A stretch of DNA of 64,000 nt, from the IMG/VR virus record IMGVR_UViG_3300035698_016830, positions 41,937 through 105,936 of that record; one strand, 5' to 3'. The DNA comes from a virus. Below, one piece after another: positions 23,384-32,452 of the stretch (its first letter is position 1; the number at the start of each line of letters is the position of its first letter). Position numbers and translations under genes: made by a program. The notes below the pieces were generated by a model. It searched no databases, had not been told where the DNA came from, and saw nothing but the letters and a program-made list of their open reading frames with translations.

Positions 23384-24757
23384 GTGAGTACAACTTTTGA
23401 GGCATTAGCTACAACAGTCACCAAGCCAGCTAAAGAAGTAGAAAGTAAGGCTCTGTGGCTTAAGACGAATCCCGTTCTGTCTGAGGATAGAACCCTAATT
23501 AGAGGAGGGATGTGGCATCACCAGAGAGCTTTCTGGACGCTCCCTAACTTCATTAAAGGTCTTGTTGGGGGTTATGGAAGCGGCAAGACTAATGTTGGCT
23601 CTAAGAGGGTCATAGCGTCCGCTCTAACCAACGCCCCTGCCCCTGTAGCTGTTATCAGTCCTACTTATAAGGTAGCTAGAGAAACCACTATATTGACGAT
23701 CTGCGAGCTTTTAGCAGGTAAGCAAACAATCTTTGGAAGAAGTGAATTATGGTGGAAGTTTAACAAAACTGCTCATGAATTTAAAATTCGTTTTAGAGGA
23801 CGGGAAGCTAGAATACTTATTTATTCAGGTGATAACCCTCTTGGTCTTCGTGGGCCTAACTTAGCTGCTGCGTGGATTGATGAACCGTTTATCCAAGACA
23901 GAGAAGTGTTTATGCAAATGATCGCCCGTGTTAGACATCCTGAGGCTGTTTTAAGTGAAATTTTATTGACTGGAACTCCAGAAAGTTTAAATTTCGGTTA
24001 TGAAATTTGTGAAGGTGATGAAAAAGAAAACTATGATATTGGATATATTACTGCTAGCACAAGAGCAAATAAAGTATTATTACCAGGCTATGTAGAGAGA
24101 TTGGAAGAAGCTTACACAACTAAAGCTGCTGAGGCCTATATTGATGGTGGCTTTGTAAACATGTCTGAAGGTATGGTGTTCTATGCTTTCAATCGGTTTG
24201 AGCATTGCCAAGAATTAGAGATACCAGAGGGGATACAATTGGGTTGTGGTATGGACTTCAATGTTAATCCTATGGCTATGATTGTTTTTTGGCGTGCTGG
24301 TAATCATATGCATTTCGTAAAAGAGTACCAATTACCTAATGCGGACACAGAATTTGCTTGTGAGGTACTTAGGGAAGAATGGGGAGATCGTCTTACAACT
24401 ATATATCCTGATGCTACTGGGGATGCAAGAAAAACTGCTGCTCCTGGCGGTAAGACAGATTTCTATTACATTCGTAAAGCCGGGTTTGATATTCAAGCTA
24501 AATCCACAAATCCAAAACGTAGAGATTCTTACAATGCTGTGAATGGTAAGTTTAAACCTAAGAATGGTGAATTCAGTTTATCAATAAGTAAAACAGGCTG
24601 TAAGAAGTTGAAAGGTTTCCTACTTCAGTATAGTTATGAGTTGATGAATAAGCAGGAAAAGATGAGCCATCTACTTGATGCGTTCCGATATCCTGTGACT
24701 TATTTGTTCCCAGTTGATGGCGATATGGCCAGAACAGCACGTCTTACAGGATTTTAA
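23384..24757 (+). CDS. terL: terminase large subunit (packaging ATPase-nuclease)
   Basis: Motor that translocates and cuts concatemeric DNA during head filling. 457 residues: Walker A GGYGSGKT (62-69), motif SPTYK, Walker B AAWIDEP (162-168), coupling motif LTGTPES (195-201), then the RNase H-like nuclease with GCGMDFNVNP (Asp291), YPDATGD (about 355) and LLDAFRY (about 437). GTG start with TTAGGAACAGCAT before it. The small-subunit candidate lies 6.4 kb upstream, an unusual distance. Confidence 0.96.
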   Translation: MSTTFEALATTVTKPAKEVESKALWLKTNPVLSEDRTLIRGGMWHHQRAFWTLPNFIKGLVGGYGSGKTNVGSKRVIASALTNAPAPVAVISPTYKVARETTILTICELLAGKQTIFGRSELWWKFNKTAHEFKIRFRGREARILIYSGDNPLGLRGPNLAAAWIDEPFIQDREVFMQMIARVRHPEAVLSEILLTGTPESLNFGYEICEGDEKENYDIGYITASTRANKVLLPGYVERLEEAYTTKAAEAYIDGGFVNMSEGMVFYAFNRFEHCQELEIPEGIQLGCGMDFNVNPMAMIVFWRAGNHMHFVKEYQLPNADTEFACEVLREEWGDRLTTIYPDATGDARKTAAPGGKTDFYYIRKAGFDIQAKSTNPKRRDSYNAVNGKFKPKNGEFSLSISKTGCKKLKGFLLQYSYELMNKQEKMSHLLDAFRYPVTYLFPVDGDMARTARLTGF

Positions 24758-24777
24758 TTAGAAGGAGTTAGAATAAG

Positions 24778-25050
24778 ATGAAACGTAGAAATTTTTTAAA
24801 AAGTGTGCTTGGTGGAGTTTTAGTTCCTGTAGTAGTAAAAGCATAGCCAGTACCAGTAGTAGGAGAATTGAAAGAGTATCCAAAGAACAGACCTGTTGAG
24901 GATGTTGGCCTGTTGGTAGGGGGGACTACTGGCCCCTATGTTTTGAAAGACTATAATGGTGCAGAATAAAAGTATTATATACATTTTGCTCATGAGGTAG
25001 GTGGCAAAGATTCTTTGCGTGTATCAATGGTGGTTCAAGGGAATTTATAG
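24778..25050 (+). pseudogene. exported protein gene with in-frame TAG and TAA
   Basis: AAGGAGTTAGAATAAG and ATG, then MKRRNFLKSVLGGVLVPVVVKA, a Tat-like signal as in the proteins at 28090 and 28542. A TAG stands at 24844-24846, after which the same frame stays coding-like (PVPVVGELKEYPKNRPVEDV...) to a TAA at 24967-24969 and again on to TAG 25048-25050. Either a decayed gene or a frame with stop readthrough. Confidence 0.6.
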
Positions 25051-25120
25051 TGCATAAGATAAGTAACATCATAAGGTTGGCTAAAATAAATAAAAACCTT
25101 TATACTTAACATAATTTCAC

Positions 25121-25126
25121 TATAAT
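25121..25126 (+). promoter_or_regulatory. possible -10 element before portal gene
   Basis: TATAAT in a 110-base AT-rich gap that separates the broken exported-protein gene from the portal gene; AAGGAG follows 30 bases later. No convincing -35. Confidence 0.3.
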
Positions 25127-25167
25127 AAAATAGAAAAATACCAGTTTTAGATTCAAGGAGTTTTTAT

Positions 25168-26619
25168 ATGCCAGTTACTGATACCCATCCAGACTATGAT
25201 TTATTCTACCCATTATGGCGGAAGTGCAGACTAGCTATTGAAGGTGAAGACGCTGTAAAGGGTGCAGGTACCTTTATTCTACCAAAAATGGGTGGCATGG
25301 ATACGACTGAGTATAATGCTTATAAAGAGCGTGCCATGTTCTTCACGGCTACCTATAGAACGGTTAAGGGGCTTGCTGGTACGGTGATGCGTAAGCCGCT
25401 AACGTATGAAGGCATAAAAGAAGATGATGAGATTTTGAAAAAGGCTGGGGTGAATGGCGAGTCTTTTAATAGCATTGCATATAAAGGAACTGAAGAAAAC
25501 CTAGGAGTAGGTAGGGTTGGTTTTCTAGTTGATGCTCGTGAGGGGTCACAAGAGCCTTATGTAGCCACATACAAAACAGAGGATATTACTAATTGGCGTT
25601 ATGCTGATATTGATGGGCGCAAAAAACTAATAATGGTAACTTTGAGGGAGGAGTACGAGCAATATGATGAGGATGATTACTTTAAAGTAGAAAAGAAAAC
25701 ACAATATCGAGTATTAAAACTTATGCGTCCAGGAACTTCTAAAGATGAGGATGCAGTGGAAATACCTTCTGCTATTGGTGAGACAGGATTAGTTTATGTC
25801 CAGGAAGTTTGGCGAGAATCTACGGGTGAAGATAAAGTAGCGACTTGGGAAGTAGCTTCGATAACGTATCCCACTATGGCCGGTAATAGACCTATAGATT
25901 TCATTCCCTTTGAAATAGTGGTAGCTGATCCAGCGTCTACGGAGCTTGATAAAAGTCCTGTGCTTGATCTTACCAATATTAATATGAGCCATTATAAGAC
26001 TTCTGCTGATCTTGAGCATGGGAGGCATTTTACTGCTTTGCCAACTCCTTGGACAGCGGGCTTTGAAGCACCAAAAAATGGTAAGTTGCAAATAGGTGGT
26101 TCTACTGCTTGGATATCTGATAACGCTCAAGCAAAAGCGGGCTATCTTGAGTTTTCTGGTGAGGGATTAGGGAGCCTTGAAAGGGCGCTAACTGAGAAAG
26201 AAAAATTAATGTCTGTTTTGGGGGCTCGTCTACTTGAGCAGCAAACGTTAGATAGTGAGGCAGCTGAAACAGTAAAATTAAGGCATCAAGGTGAAGGAAG
26301 TGTTTTACTATCTATCGCTCTTTCAGTGCAAGGTGGTATGAATACGATACTTAATTGGATGCTGCTTTGGAAGTCAGAGGCTAAAGAAGCTGTGGTTTCC
26401 ATTAATAAAGATTTCAATGTGGTCCATATTGATCCTACTATGGTACAGCAATTGATGTTGGCTTTACAAACTAATTCTATAAGTTGGAATACTTGGTTTT
26501 ATAATTTGAAGAAGGGTGAGGTAATACCACCTGATATAACTGCGGAAGATGAAATGAGCCTTATTGAAAGCAATCCAAATAACCTTGGTATTGGTGGAAT
26601 TGAAGAAGACGAATTATGA
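25168..26619 (+). CDS. portal protein, DUF4055 type
   Basis: Forms the dodecameric channel at one vertex through which DNA enters and leaves the head. 483 residues with the DUF4055 pattern: early YRTVKGLAGTVMRKPL, then GRVGFLVDARE, YVATYKTEDITNWR, and in the second half DLTNINMSHYKTSADLEHGRHF and LGARLLEQQTLDSEAAETVKLRHQGE. Position directly behind the terminase and before MuF agrees. RBS AAGGAG. Confidence 0.9.
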   Translation: MPVTDTHPDYDLFYPLWRKCRLAIEGEDAVKGAGTFILPKMGGMDTTEYNAYKERAMFFTATYRTVKGLAGTVMRKPLTYEGIKEDDEILKKAGVNGESFNSIAYKGTEENLGVGRVGFLVDAREGSQEPYVATYKTEDITNWRYADIDGRKKLIMVTLREEYEQYDEDDYFKVEKKTQYRVLKLMRPGTSKDEDAVEIPSAIGETGLVYVQEVWRESTGEDKVATWEVASITYPTMAGNRPIDFIPFEIVVADPASTELDKSPVLDLTNINMSHYKTSADLEHGRHFTALPTPWTAGFEAPKNGKLQIGGSTAWISDNAQAKAGYLEFSGEGLGSLERALTEKEKLMSVLGARLLEQQTLDSEAAETVKLRHQGEGSVLLSIALSVQGGMNTILNWMLLWKSEAKEAVVSINKDFNVVHIDPTMVQQLMLALQTNSISWNTWFYNLKKGEVIPPDITAEDEMSLIESNPNNLGIGGIEEDEL

Positions 26620-26798
26620 GATTAACAAAATGGTTTTTAGATTTATTTATAGGCAGAAATGATCCTGTTTATTACTGCAAAGTGTATAAAGATATGGGAT
26701 GTGCTGATGTAGATGGGTTTTTATGTGATATGAAAACTTGCATTATTCTCAAAGAATATAAAGAGATGTTGGAAGGAACTGAAGAAGAAAATGTATAG
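26616..26798 (+). CDS. small Cys-containing protein, 60 aa
   Basis: Not recognised. ATG overlaps the portal stop. Amphipathic N-terminus (LTKWFLDLFIG) and three Cys in the middle (YYCKVYKDMGCADVDGFLC). Confidence 0.52.
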   Translation: MRLTKWFLDLFIGRNDPVYYCKVYKDMGCADVDGFLCDMKTCIILKEYKEMLEGTEEENV

Positions 26799-26819
26799 TT
26801 AACTATTAAGGGCTTTATT

Positions 26820-26981
26820 ATGTTAGATGTAAAGAAACAGGCTAAATTAGAACAAGAGATAGCAGAGGGATCAGAGTTTCTACCTCGTATATGGCGTGGC
26901 TTATTTAATGGGTGTATAAAAGAAAAGTTCACAGAGCAGCAAGCTATGGAGTTGGTAAAAACTTATATCATAGCAAAGTAA
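26820..26981 (+). CDS. small helical protein, 53 aa
   Basis: MLDVKKQAKLEQEIAEGSEF... ; resembles short phage proteins seen beside portal genes, function unknown. Ribosome site AAGGGCTTTATT. Confidence 0.55.
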   Translation: MLDVKKQAKLEQEIAEGSEFLPRIWRGLFNGCIKEKFTEQQAMELVKTYIIAK

Positions 26982-26995
26982 AAGGGCTGAAAACT

Positions 26996-27436
26996 ATGAA
27001 AGCAATAATATTTGATATTGATGGAACATTGTCCTTGGTTGGTGAACGAGCTAAGTATCTTCAACAATCACCAAAGGATTGGGATGCTTTCTACGAAGCC
27101 TGTTATCAGGATGAATCTAATAAGCCTATCGTGGCTTTGTATAAGAATCTTTATTGTGTTAGAGAAATATATAAGACTAAATTTATTTTACTTACTGGAA
27201 GGCGAGAAAATACTAGGGATATGACTAACGAGTGGTTGTGGTTTCATAAAATAGGCTATGATATGCTCTTGATGCGACCTGATGGTGATTTTAGACCCGA
27301 TACAGAAGTGAAACCAGAGCTTATCAAGGGTCTTGGAATTATAGACCCTATAATTTTCGAAGATAGAAATAGCATGGTACAGAAATGGCGTAGTATGGGG
27401 CATACCTGCGTACAAGTGGCTGACGGGAATTTTTAA
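26996..27436 (+). CDS. HAD-family phosphatase (polynucleotide kinase 3'-phosphatase-like)
   Basis: 146 residues with FDIDGTLS (6-13; Asp nucleophile and acid/base), LLTGRRE (about 62-68) and IIFEDRNSM (about 120-128): HAD motifs I, II/III and IV in the arrangement of T4 PseT-type phosphatase domains, which remove 3'-phosphates from nucleic acid ends. No kinase domain. The substrate is inferred. Confidence 0.8.
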   Translation: MKAIIFDIDGTLSLVGERAKYLQQSPKDWDAFYEACYQDESNKPIVALYKNLYCVREIYKTKFILLTGRRENTRDMTNEWLWFHKIGYDMLLMRPDGDFRPDTEVKPELIKGLGIIDPIIFEDRNSMVQKWRSMGHTCVQVADGNF

Positions 27437-27451
27437 AAGAGGCTGAAGACT

Positions 27452-28093
27452 ATGGAAATAATCAAGCAATCTTGTGAATTTCTAGATATGACAAAGGACG
27501 TTCTGCGTACTATTGAAAAGGCGGGAAGAACTTGTTATAAAAGCGAGGGTATGATAACAGAAGGGTCCTCCATTGAATTTGTAAGAAAGTTGATTAAGCG
27601 TGGACATGAAGCTATGATCGAGCATGCCTACGCTTCCTATCGATTTATAACAGATCGTGGTGTTACTCATGAGATTGTTCGTCATAGATTATTTTCTTTC
27701 GCTCAGGAAAGTACGCGTTATTGCAATTATTCTGGTGGTGTAACATTTATACGCCCTTTTTGGATTGCTTGTAATTTAGGTGAGTATGGTAAAGATAATT
27801 TGACTTATTTTGGTAAAGATCCTGATCAATATTGGTTTGTAAGTATGGCCCACGCCGAAGAGTCATATATTAAGCTATTAGATCTTGCATGGACTCCTCA
27901 GCAAGCAAGATCAGTATTACCAAATGGCTTAAAAACTGAAATAGTAGTGACAGGTAATTTTCGTGAGTGGAGGCATTTCTTTAAACTGAGGACAGCTAAA
28001 ACAGCTCATCCACAAATGAGGGAAATTGCAATTGAGTGTTTTAAAGATTTTCAAACAAGGTGCCCTGTTATTGTTGAGGATATAGAGATATGA
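27452..28093 (+). CDS. thyX: flavin-dependent thymidylate synthase
   Basis: Makes dTMP from dUMP using FAD, NADPH and methylene-tetrahydrofolate. 213 residues with the ThyX signature RHRLFSFAQESTRY (77-90) and the C-terminal part SVLPNGLKTEIVVTGNFREWRHFFKLR that binds FAD and dUMP. Placed among head genes, not with the other nucleotide genes at 5-7 kb. RBS AGAGGCTGAAGACT. Confidence 0.95.
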   Translation: MEIIKQSCEFLDMTKDVLRTIEKAGRTCYKSEGMITEGSSIEFVRKLIKRGHEAMIEHAYASYRFITDRGVTHEIVRHRLFSFAQESTRYCNYSGGVTFIRPFWIACNLGEYGKDNLTYFGKDPDQYWFVSMAHAEESYIKLLDLAWTPQQARSVLPNGLKTEIVVTGNFREWRHFFKLRTAKTAHPQMREIAIECFKDFQTRCPVIVEDIEI

Positions 28094-28521
28094 AAACTAC
28101 AAGAAGAAAGTTTATGCTTGGGCTTGCTGGTTTAGGTACAGTAGTAGTTTCTGGTGAAGTATTGGGGGCTGAAAAAGAATTTATTAATGATAAGATAAAA
28201 ATCCACTGTAAAAGGATAAGGAATAATTGTCAGCACTTTATAAATTTTGAAGTTGAGGTAGAGGCTAATAATTTAGAAGTTGGGGAGTATTTCTATATTC
28301 AGCCTAACAATGATTGGAAGTCTCATTTGTTTAAAGTTATCTGTTTGGAGTACCAGGATGGTACAGAGCAAATTGAAACTTCTCAAAATCATGAAGAGGT
28401 CGAACTTTCTAAAAAGAATCGTACTACGGATTTGAATAGATTTTTTGATGTATATAGTAAGAAATATATAAGTGCTGAGATAGTAAAAGCAAAAGAAGAG
28501 TATCGTTTTTGGTCAATATAA
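28090..28521 (+). CDS. exported protein with Tat-like signal, 143 aa
   Basis: MKTTRRKFMLGLAGLGTVVVSG is a twin-Arg signal (RRKFM) with a short hydrophobic core; the mature part is beta-rich and Cys-containing, function unknown. Overlaps ThyX by four bases (ATGA). Related in its start to the proteins at 28542 and 24778. Confidence 0.6.
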   Translation: MKTTRRKFMLGLAGLGTVVVSGEVLGAEKEFINDKIKIHCKRIRNNCQHFINFEVEVEANNLEVGEYFYIQPNNDWKSHLFKVICLEYQDGTEQIETSQNHEEVELSKKNRTTDLNRFFDVYSKKYISAEIVKAKEEYRFWSI

Positions 28522-28541
28522 GATAACTAAGGTTTAAAACT

Positions 28542-28823
28542 ATGAACAGAAGAAAGTTTTTCAGAAATATATTACCAGCAATACTACTTCCATCAGCAGT
28601 TAAAGCAGTAAAGCCAGAACCAGGGAAAGCAGAACCAGCTTATAGAATTAAGTTACAGGTTGTTGGTTCCGTTGCAGAAGTGACTATTGAAGGATCTAAT
28701 TTGCAGGGGAAAGAATTAGAAGCTGTAGAATGCATGCTACGCAGAGCGAGAAGGCAGATAAGAGATAATGTCTATATGATACATAGTACGGAGATTGCAA
28801 TTGAAAAAGAGATTAAGCGGTAA
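28542..28823 (+). CDS. exported protein with Tat-like signal, 93 aa
   Basis: MNRRKFFRNILPAILLPSAVKAVKPEPGK: RRKFF signal then a Pro/Ala linker; mature part of about 65 residues with a charged helix. Not recognised. Signal part similar to the broken gene at 24778. Confidence 0.58.
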   Translation: MNRRKFFRNILPAILLPSAVKAVKPEPGKAEPAYRIKLQVVGSVAEVTIEGSNLQGKELEAVECMLRRARRQIRDNVYMIHSTEIAIEKEIKR

Positions 28824-28829
28824 ATATAG

Positions 28830-29015
28830 ATGCCAAGAAACATACATCGTGGTGAGTGCCTTGTTGAAATAAAGGCAGGCCCTAATCTTGTTCTGCTAAC
28901 TGAACTAATTACCAAACTTACAGAAGTTTGTGAAATGATACCAGAATGGCAACAATATGAAGCAGGTCCAATACTAAAAGAAATGGAAGTTATAATTCAA
29001 AAGATGTTTAGGTAA
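28830..29015 (+). CDS. hypothetical protein, 61 aa
   Basis: Not recognised; helical. Weak ribosome site (GGTAAATATAG). Sits 6 bases before the MuF gene. Confidence 0.5.
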   Translation: MPRNIHRGECLVEIKAGPNLVLLTELITKLTEVCEMIPEWQQYEAGPILKEMEVIIQKMFR

Positions 29016-29021
29016 ATACAA

Positions 29022-31175
29022 ATGCCAGTTGAAGAAATACAAGATGGTTTTATAAGTCACGGATTAAATTTAAACGCCTTCACGAATAAGGAAGCGGATG
29101 CGTTGAAGGTTGTTTTCTCAGATTTGAGTAAAGATCTTTCTGATCAAATACATGACTCAGAAATAGCTCAGATGACCTATCGAAAAAGGAAGCTAGCAAT
29201 ACTAAAGAAACAAGCTGACTTAACTGTCGATACTGCTTATAATAAAATGTATGAAAATCATTCTGATGTATTGGTAGGGGTAACTCTAAACGAGTCAGAA
29301 GAATCTAAGTTAATCATGAATGACGCTTTGGGTGTAGAGGCAATGACCACAACCATTTCTCCTGCTCAAGCTGTGAGGATAGCGAATAACACTCTTATTC
29401 AAGGTGAGGTAAATAAGAAGTGGTGGAGCAGCCAGACAGTGAAGACTAAGAATAATTATCTTAGAGAAGTTCGTATGGGTATGTTGGCTGGCGAAACAAC
29501 CGACGACATAGCCCGTAGAATCGCTGGACGGTTCACAGGGACCTATGAGACCGTTAAGCTGAAAAACGGCAAGACGCGACGTATAGGTAAGCGATCTGGG
29601 GGTGTTATGCAGACATCCTTCAGAAATGCTGAGGCTTTAGTGCGAACTTCAGTCCAAACAGTAGCAAATGAGGCTAGGTTACAAACTTTTAAAGAAAATG
29701 ATGATGTAATTAAAGGTATGGAGTTGATAGTTACGCTTGATGGAAATACTACTGAGATTTGTATATCGAGAAGTGGTGGCGCTTGGAATTTACAAACTGG
29801 TGAACCTCTTCCTGATTCAGCAGTCAATATCAGCTTCCCTGGTGCTCCTCCTTACCATTGGAGGTGCTTTATTGATCCTGATACACCTATATATACTGAT
29901 CAAGGTTGGAAAAGAATAGTTGATATAGAAGTTGGAGATTTTGTTCTAACACACAAGGATAGATTCAGAAAAGTAACAGAGCTTTTAAATACACCGAATC
30001 AGATGCCAGAAGTAATGGAAATATCTGTGGAGCTATATTATGGAGATATAACACAGCTAATTATTACTGTTGATCACCCTGTTATGACTAATCATGAATG
30101 GAAGGCATCAAAGCTTATTGAGGTTGGTGATACTCTTACTTGGTTTATTGATGCTGATAGAGTAGTAATTCAATCTGAAGTTATATCAATAAGTAAGAGA
30201 CAAATAGTAATACCAACTACGCTATATAATTTTGCAGTAGAAGAAGATGAAAGCTATATTGCAAAAGGGTTTGTTGTTCATAATTGCAGATCAGCACTTC
30301 TACCTGTTGTAAAAGCATGGGATGAATTAGGCAGCAAGGCATTGGCAAAGTTTAAAGAAGCGCCAAAGGGAATGCGGGCTTCAATGGATGGTCTTGTCCC
30401 TGCGGATCTAACTTATAGTGATTGGTTGAGAAGGAAAGAAGTAAAAGATCCTGGATTTGCTGATAAGGTACTTGGTAAAGGAAAAGCTAAGTTATGGAGA
30501 GAAGGGAAAATAACAACTCAACAATTAGTGAATGCTAGTGGGAAGCCATTTACTTTAGCGGAGTTGAAAAAGAAGACGGAAAAACAGGTATTTGTTCCAA
30601 AAGTAAAAGCAAGGAGTGAGAAAGTCTGGCTTGCTAGTTTAGATGATAGCCAAAAAACTATTATTAAGAATTACAGTAGTGGTGGCTATCGTGATTACAT
30701 AAATGCCCAACAAATGGCAGGGTCTTCCAAAACACTAACAAAGTATCAAAACTTAGCTTTGAAAAGAGCCGGTATTATGGAAGATGCTATTGAGAGTTAT
30801 CCTGTTGTAGATAAAACATTACATAGGGGATTGGCATTTGATAAAGGGGCAGCAAGTCAAGGAAATTTCAATAAGGTTTTGGCTAAATATAAGAAAGGTA
30901 GTAAGGTAGAATTTGATCAGCTTTCTTCTTTTTCTTCTGATAGAGACACAGCTTTGTATGAATACGCGCAACTTAATAGCAGTGGTGTTGATTCAGTACT
31001 TTTTAGCGTAAAAGGAAAATTATCTCATGCTGCTGAGATCAGTGATTTGGCCGTATTTGCTTCAGAAAAAGAAATTGTTTTAAATTCTAAGCAAAGATTG
31101 CTCGTTTCTAATGTAACTAAAAAGAAAATAAAGGGTCATACAGTACACGTTATTGATTTAGAGGCTGTAGAGTAA
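29022..31175 (+). CDS. MuF head protein fused to ADP-ribosyltransferase, with mini-intein
   Basis: 717-residue precursor. Residues 1-281 plus the stretch after the intein form a MuF minor head domain (FRNAEALVRTSVQTVANEARL; HWR/CRSALLPVV at the splice point). Residues 282-421 are an intein. The C-terminal 150 residues are an ADP-ribosyltransferase: LHRGL (catalytic Arg), SSFSSDRD (Ser motif) and ASEKEIVL (ExE). MuF proteins can be injected with the DNA, and MuF-toxin fusions are known, so the ART may modify a host target early in infection. Spliced product about 577 residues. Target is unknown. Confidence 0.9.
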   Translation: MPVEEIQDGFISHGLNLNAFTNKEADALKVVFSDLSKDLSDQIHDSEIAQMTYRKRKLAILKKQADLTVDTAYNKMYENHSDVLVGVTLNESEESKLIMNDALGVEAMTTTISPAQAVRIANNTLIQGEVNKKWWSSQTVKTKNNYLREVRMGMLAGETTDDIARRIAGRFTGTYETVKLKNGKTRRIGKRSGGVMQTSFRNAEALVRTSVQTVANEARLQTFKENDDVIKGMELIVTLDGNTTEICISRSGGAWNLQTGEPLPDSAVNISFPGAPPYHWRCFIDPDTPIYTDQGWKRIVDIEVGDFVLTHKDRFRKVTELLNTPNQMPEVMEISVELYYGDITQLIITVDHPVMTNHEWKASKLIEVGDTLTWFIDADRVVIQSEVISISKRQIVIPTTLYNFAVEEDESYIAKGFVVHNCRSALLPVVKAWDELGSKALAKFKEAPKGMRASMDGLVPADLTYSDWLRRKEVKDPGFADKVLGKGKAKLWREGKITTQQLVNASGKPFTLAELKKKTEKQVFVPKVKARSEKVWLASLDDSQKTIIKNYSSGGYRDYINAQQMAGSSKTLTKYQNLALKRAGIMEDAIESYPVVDKTLHRGLAFDKGAASQGNFNKVLAKYKKGSKVEFDQLSSFSSDRDTALYEYAQLNSSGVDSVLFSVKGKLSHAAEISDLAVFASEKEIVLNSKQRLLVSNVTKKKIKGHTVHVIDLEAVE
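29865..30284 (+). other. mini-intein inside MuF domain
   Basis: 140 codons in frame. Block A begins with Cys1 (CFIDPDTPIYT), block B has TVDHPVMT (TxxH), and the C-terminal blocks F/G read YNFAVEEDESYIAKGFVVHN followed by Cys+1. There is no endonuclease domain, so this is a minimal HINT intein. It interrupts HWR-CRS, the most conserved spot of MuF. Confidence 0.93.
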
Positions 31176-31250
31176 TGCGAAGTAGTTATCTACATTTTCA
31201 ATTAGGCTTACAAAAATTATGTAATATATATAATTTTTATGTTATTTCAG

Positions 31251-31279
31251 TTGACTATTATGCCGATATACTATATAAT
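31251..31279 (+). promoter_or_regulatory. sigma70-type promoter, diverged module copy 4
   Basis: TTGACT (31251-31256), 17-base spacer with the GCCGATAT core of the module, TATAAT (31274-31279), then GTTAATAACG and TTTTTGAAAGGACAAGAAG. Upstream AT element is present but diverged. Confidence 0.82.
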
Positions 31280-31326
31280 AGGGTAGTAAAGAAAGAAGTT
31301 AATAACGTTTTTGAAAGGACAAGAAG

Positions 31327-31608
31327 ATGAGAGTTTATACAGCAGAAGCATACACAGGAAGATCAATTGGTAATAGTTTCATGCATCGTCAAGGAGTGCA
31401 GATTGTTTGTACTGATTCAGTAACAGGTAAAAGAAAGTATTTTCCTGGGTCAAACAGTCCCTGTGAAAAGTTGGGATGGTTTGCTGAGCATTATAGATCC
31501 GGTATGAATAAGTATGATTCTGGCCAATTCCATGTGCTGATGCAAAAAGCTCAGTATCGAGCTGCTAAGTATAATCTTGACGTTGATATGACAGGAGAAG
31601 TTATTTAA
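31327..31608 (+). CDS. hypothetical protein, 93 aa, behind promoter module 4
   Basis: Not recognised. MRVYTAEAYTGRSIGNSF... small alpha/beta protein with two Cys. Shared leader GAAAGGACAAGAAG. First of three genes before a strong terminator. Confidence 0.62.
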   Translation: MRVYTAEAYTGRSIGNSFMHRQGVQIVCTDSVTGKRKYFPGSNSPCEKLGWFAEHYRSGMNKYDSGQFHVLMQKAQYRAAKYNLDVDMTGEVI

Positions 31609-31609
31609 T

Positions 31610-32095
31610 ATGAATACCAGATACAAATTATTGGAACCTGACATGACTTCTTATCAAGGTTTTCTATGGGAAACTGGCAAGACTTACAATTCTGGTGGAA
31701 AAGGAGCTTTGGGAGGTCCTGGTTGGTTCTACTGTCATAGTACCCCGCAAGTATCTGTACTCTTAAATCCTATTCGTGCTAACAGGAAAGGGACGCAACT
31801 ATGGTCTTGTGATGCTTCTGGTACTACTTCAGATTTAAAAGGAGTAAAGCAAGGATGGCAAAAGGTAACGCTTCTTAAGCAAATACCTAAACCTACGTTT
31901 ACAATAAAACAAATCCTTACTTTTGGGTATAAATGTTTGAGTGCTATTAAAGGAGAGTATTTAAGGGAACTTGATCAGTTGAGTAAAAGTGATGATCATG
32001 ATTATGTTCACTACAGCGTAGCCCAACTAATCATCCAAGCGGCTTACCATGAAGAATTTAATGTTGATATAAGAAATATAGCTGATAATTTATAG
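31610..32095 (+). CDS. DUF7666-like phage protein
   Basis: 161 residues. LLEPDMTSYQGFLWETGKTY followed by GGPGWFYCHSTPQVSVLLNP fits a beta-helical/pentapeptide-like phage family (YKavdaDMTCRGFQYEVGK-type); function unknown. The C-terminal half is helical. Starts one base after the preceding stop. Confidence 0.5.
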   Translation: MNTRYKLLEPDMTSYQGFLWETGKTYNSGGKGALGGPGWFYCHSTPQVSVLLNPIRANRKGTQLWSCDASGTTSDLKGVKQGWQKVTLLKQIPKPTFTIKQILTFGYKCLSAIKGEYLRELDQLSKSDDHDYVHYSVAQLIIQAAYHEEFNVDIRNIADNL

Positions 32096-32105
32096 GGGCT
32101 TTATA

Positions 32106-32291
32106 ATGAATAAAGACAACGACAAAGACAAAAAGAAGTTTTTAGCTGACTATAAGGATCGTATGACAAATTCTTCTTTATTCCACACAACTGTAGTTGA
32201 AAAGGGTAAACCAGTAGAGGGTGAGATTGATATTAGAGATGTGGAAGCGGAGGACGTGAGTATTGAAGACTTCTGGAAAGAGCATGGATAA
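32106..32291 (+). CDS. acidic hypothetical protein, 61 aa
   Basis: Very charged: MNKDNDKDKKKF start and a C-terminal run of Asp/Glu (DIRDVEAEDVSIEDFWKEHG). Not recognised. Ribosome site AGGGGCTTTATA. Terminator follows. Confidence 0.52.
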   Translation: MNKDNDKDKKKFLADYKDRMTNSSLFHTTVVEKGKPVEGEIDIRDVEAEDVSIEDFWKEHG

Positions 32292-32323
32292 GAAGTAAAA
32301 ATAAAGATTACTATAATTTTTGG

Positions 32324-32362
32324 TAGCTACAAGGACAAGATAGTGTCCTTGTAGCTATTTTT
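32324..32362 (+). terminator. strong intrinsic terminator
   Basis: Perfect 14-bp stem TAGCTACAAGGACA (32324-32337) / TGTCCTTGTAGCTA (32344-32357) with a 6-base loop and TTTTT tail. Confidence 0.95.
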
Positions 32363-32452
32363 AATTGTCAAGGAACAAGAAATAAACAAAAGAAGAAGCC
32401 AAGGGCTGTACCTTGCTTCCGAGAAGCAGTTTAGATTTAGGAGTTACAAAAG

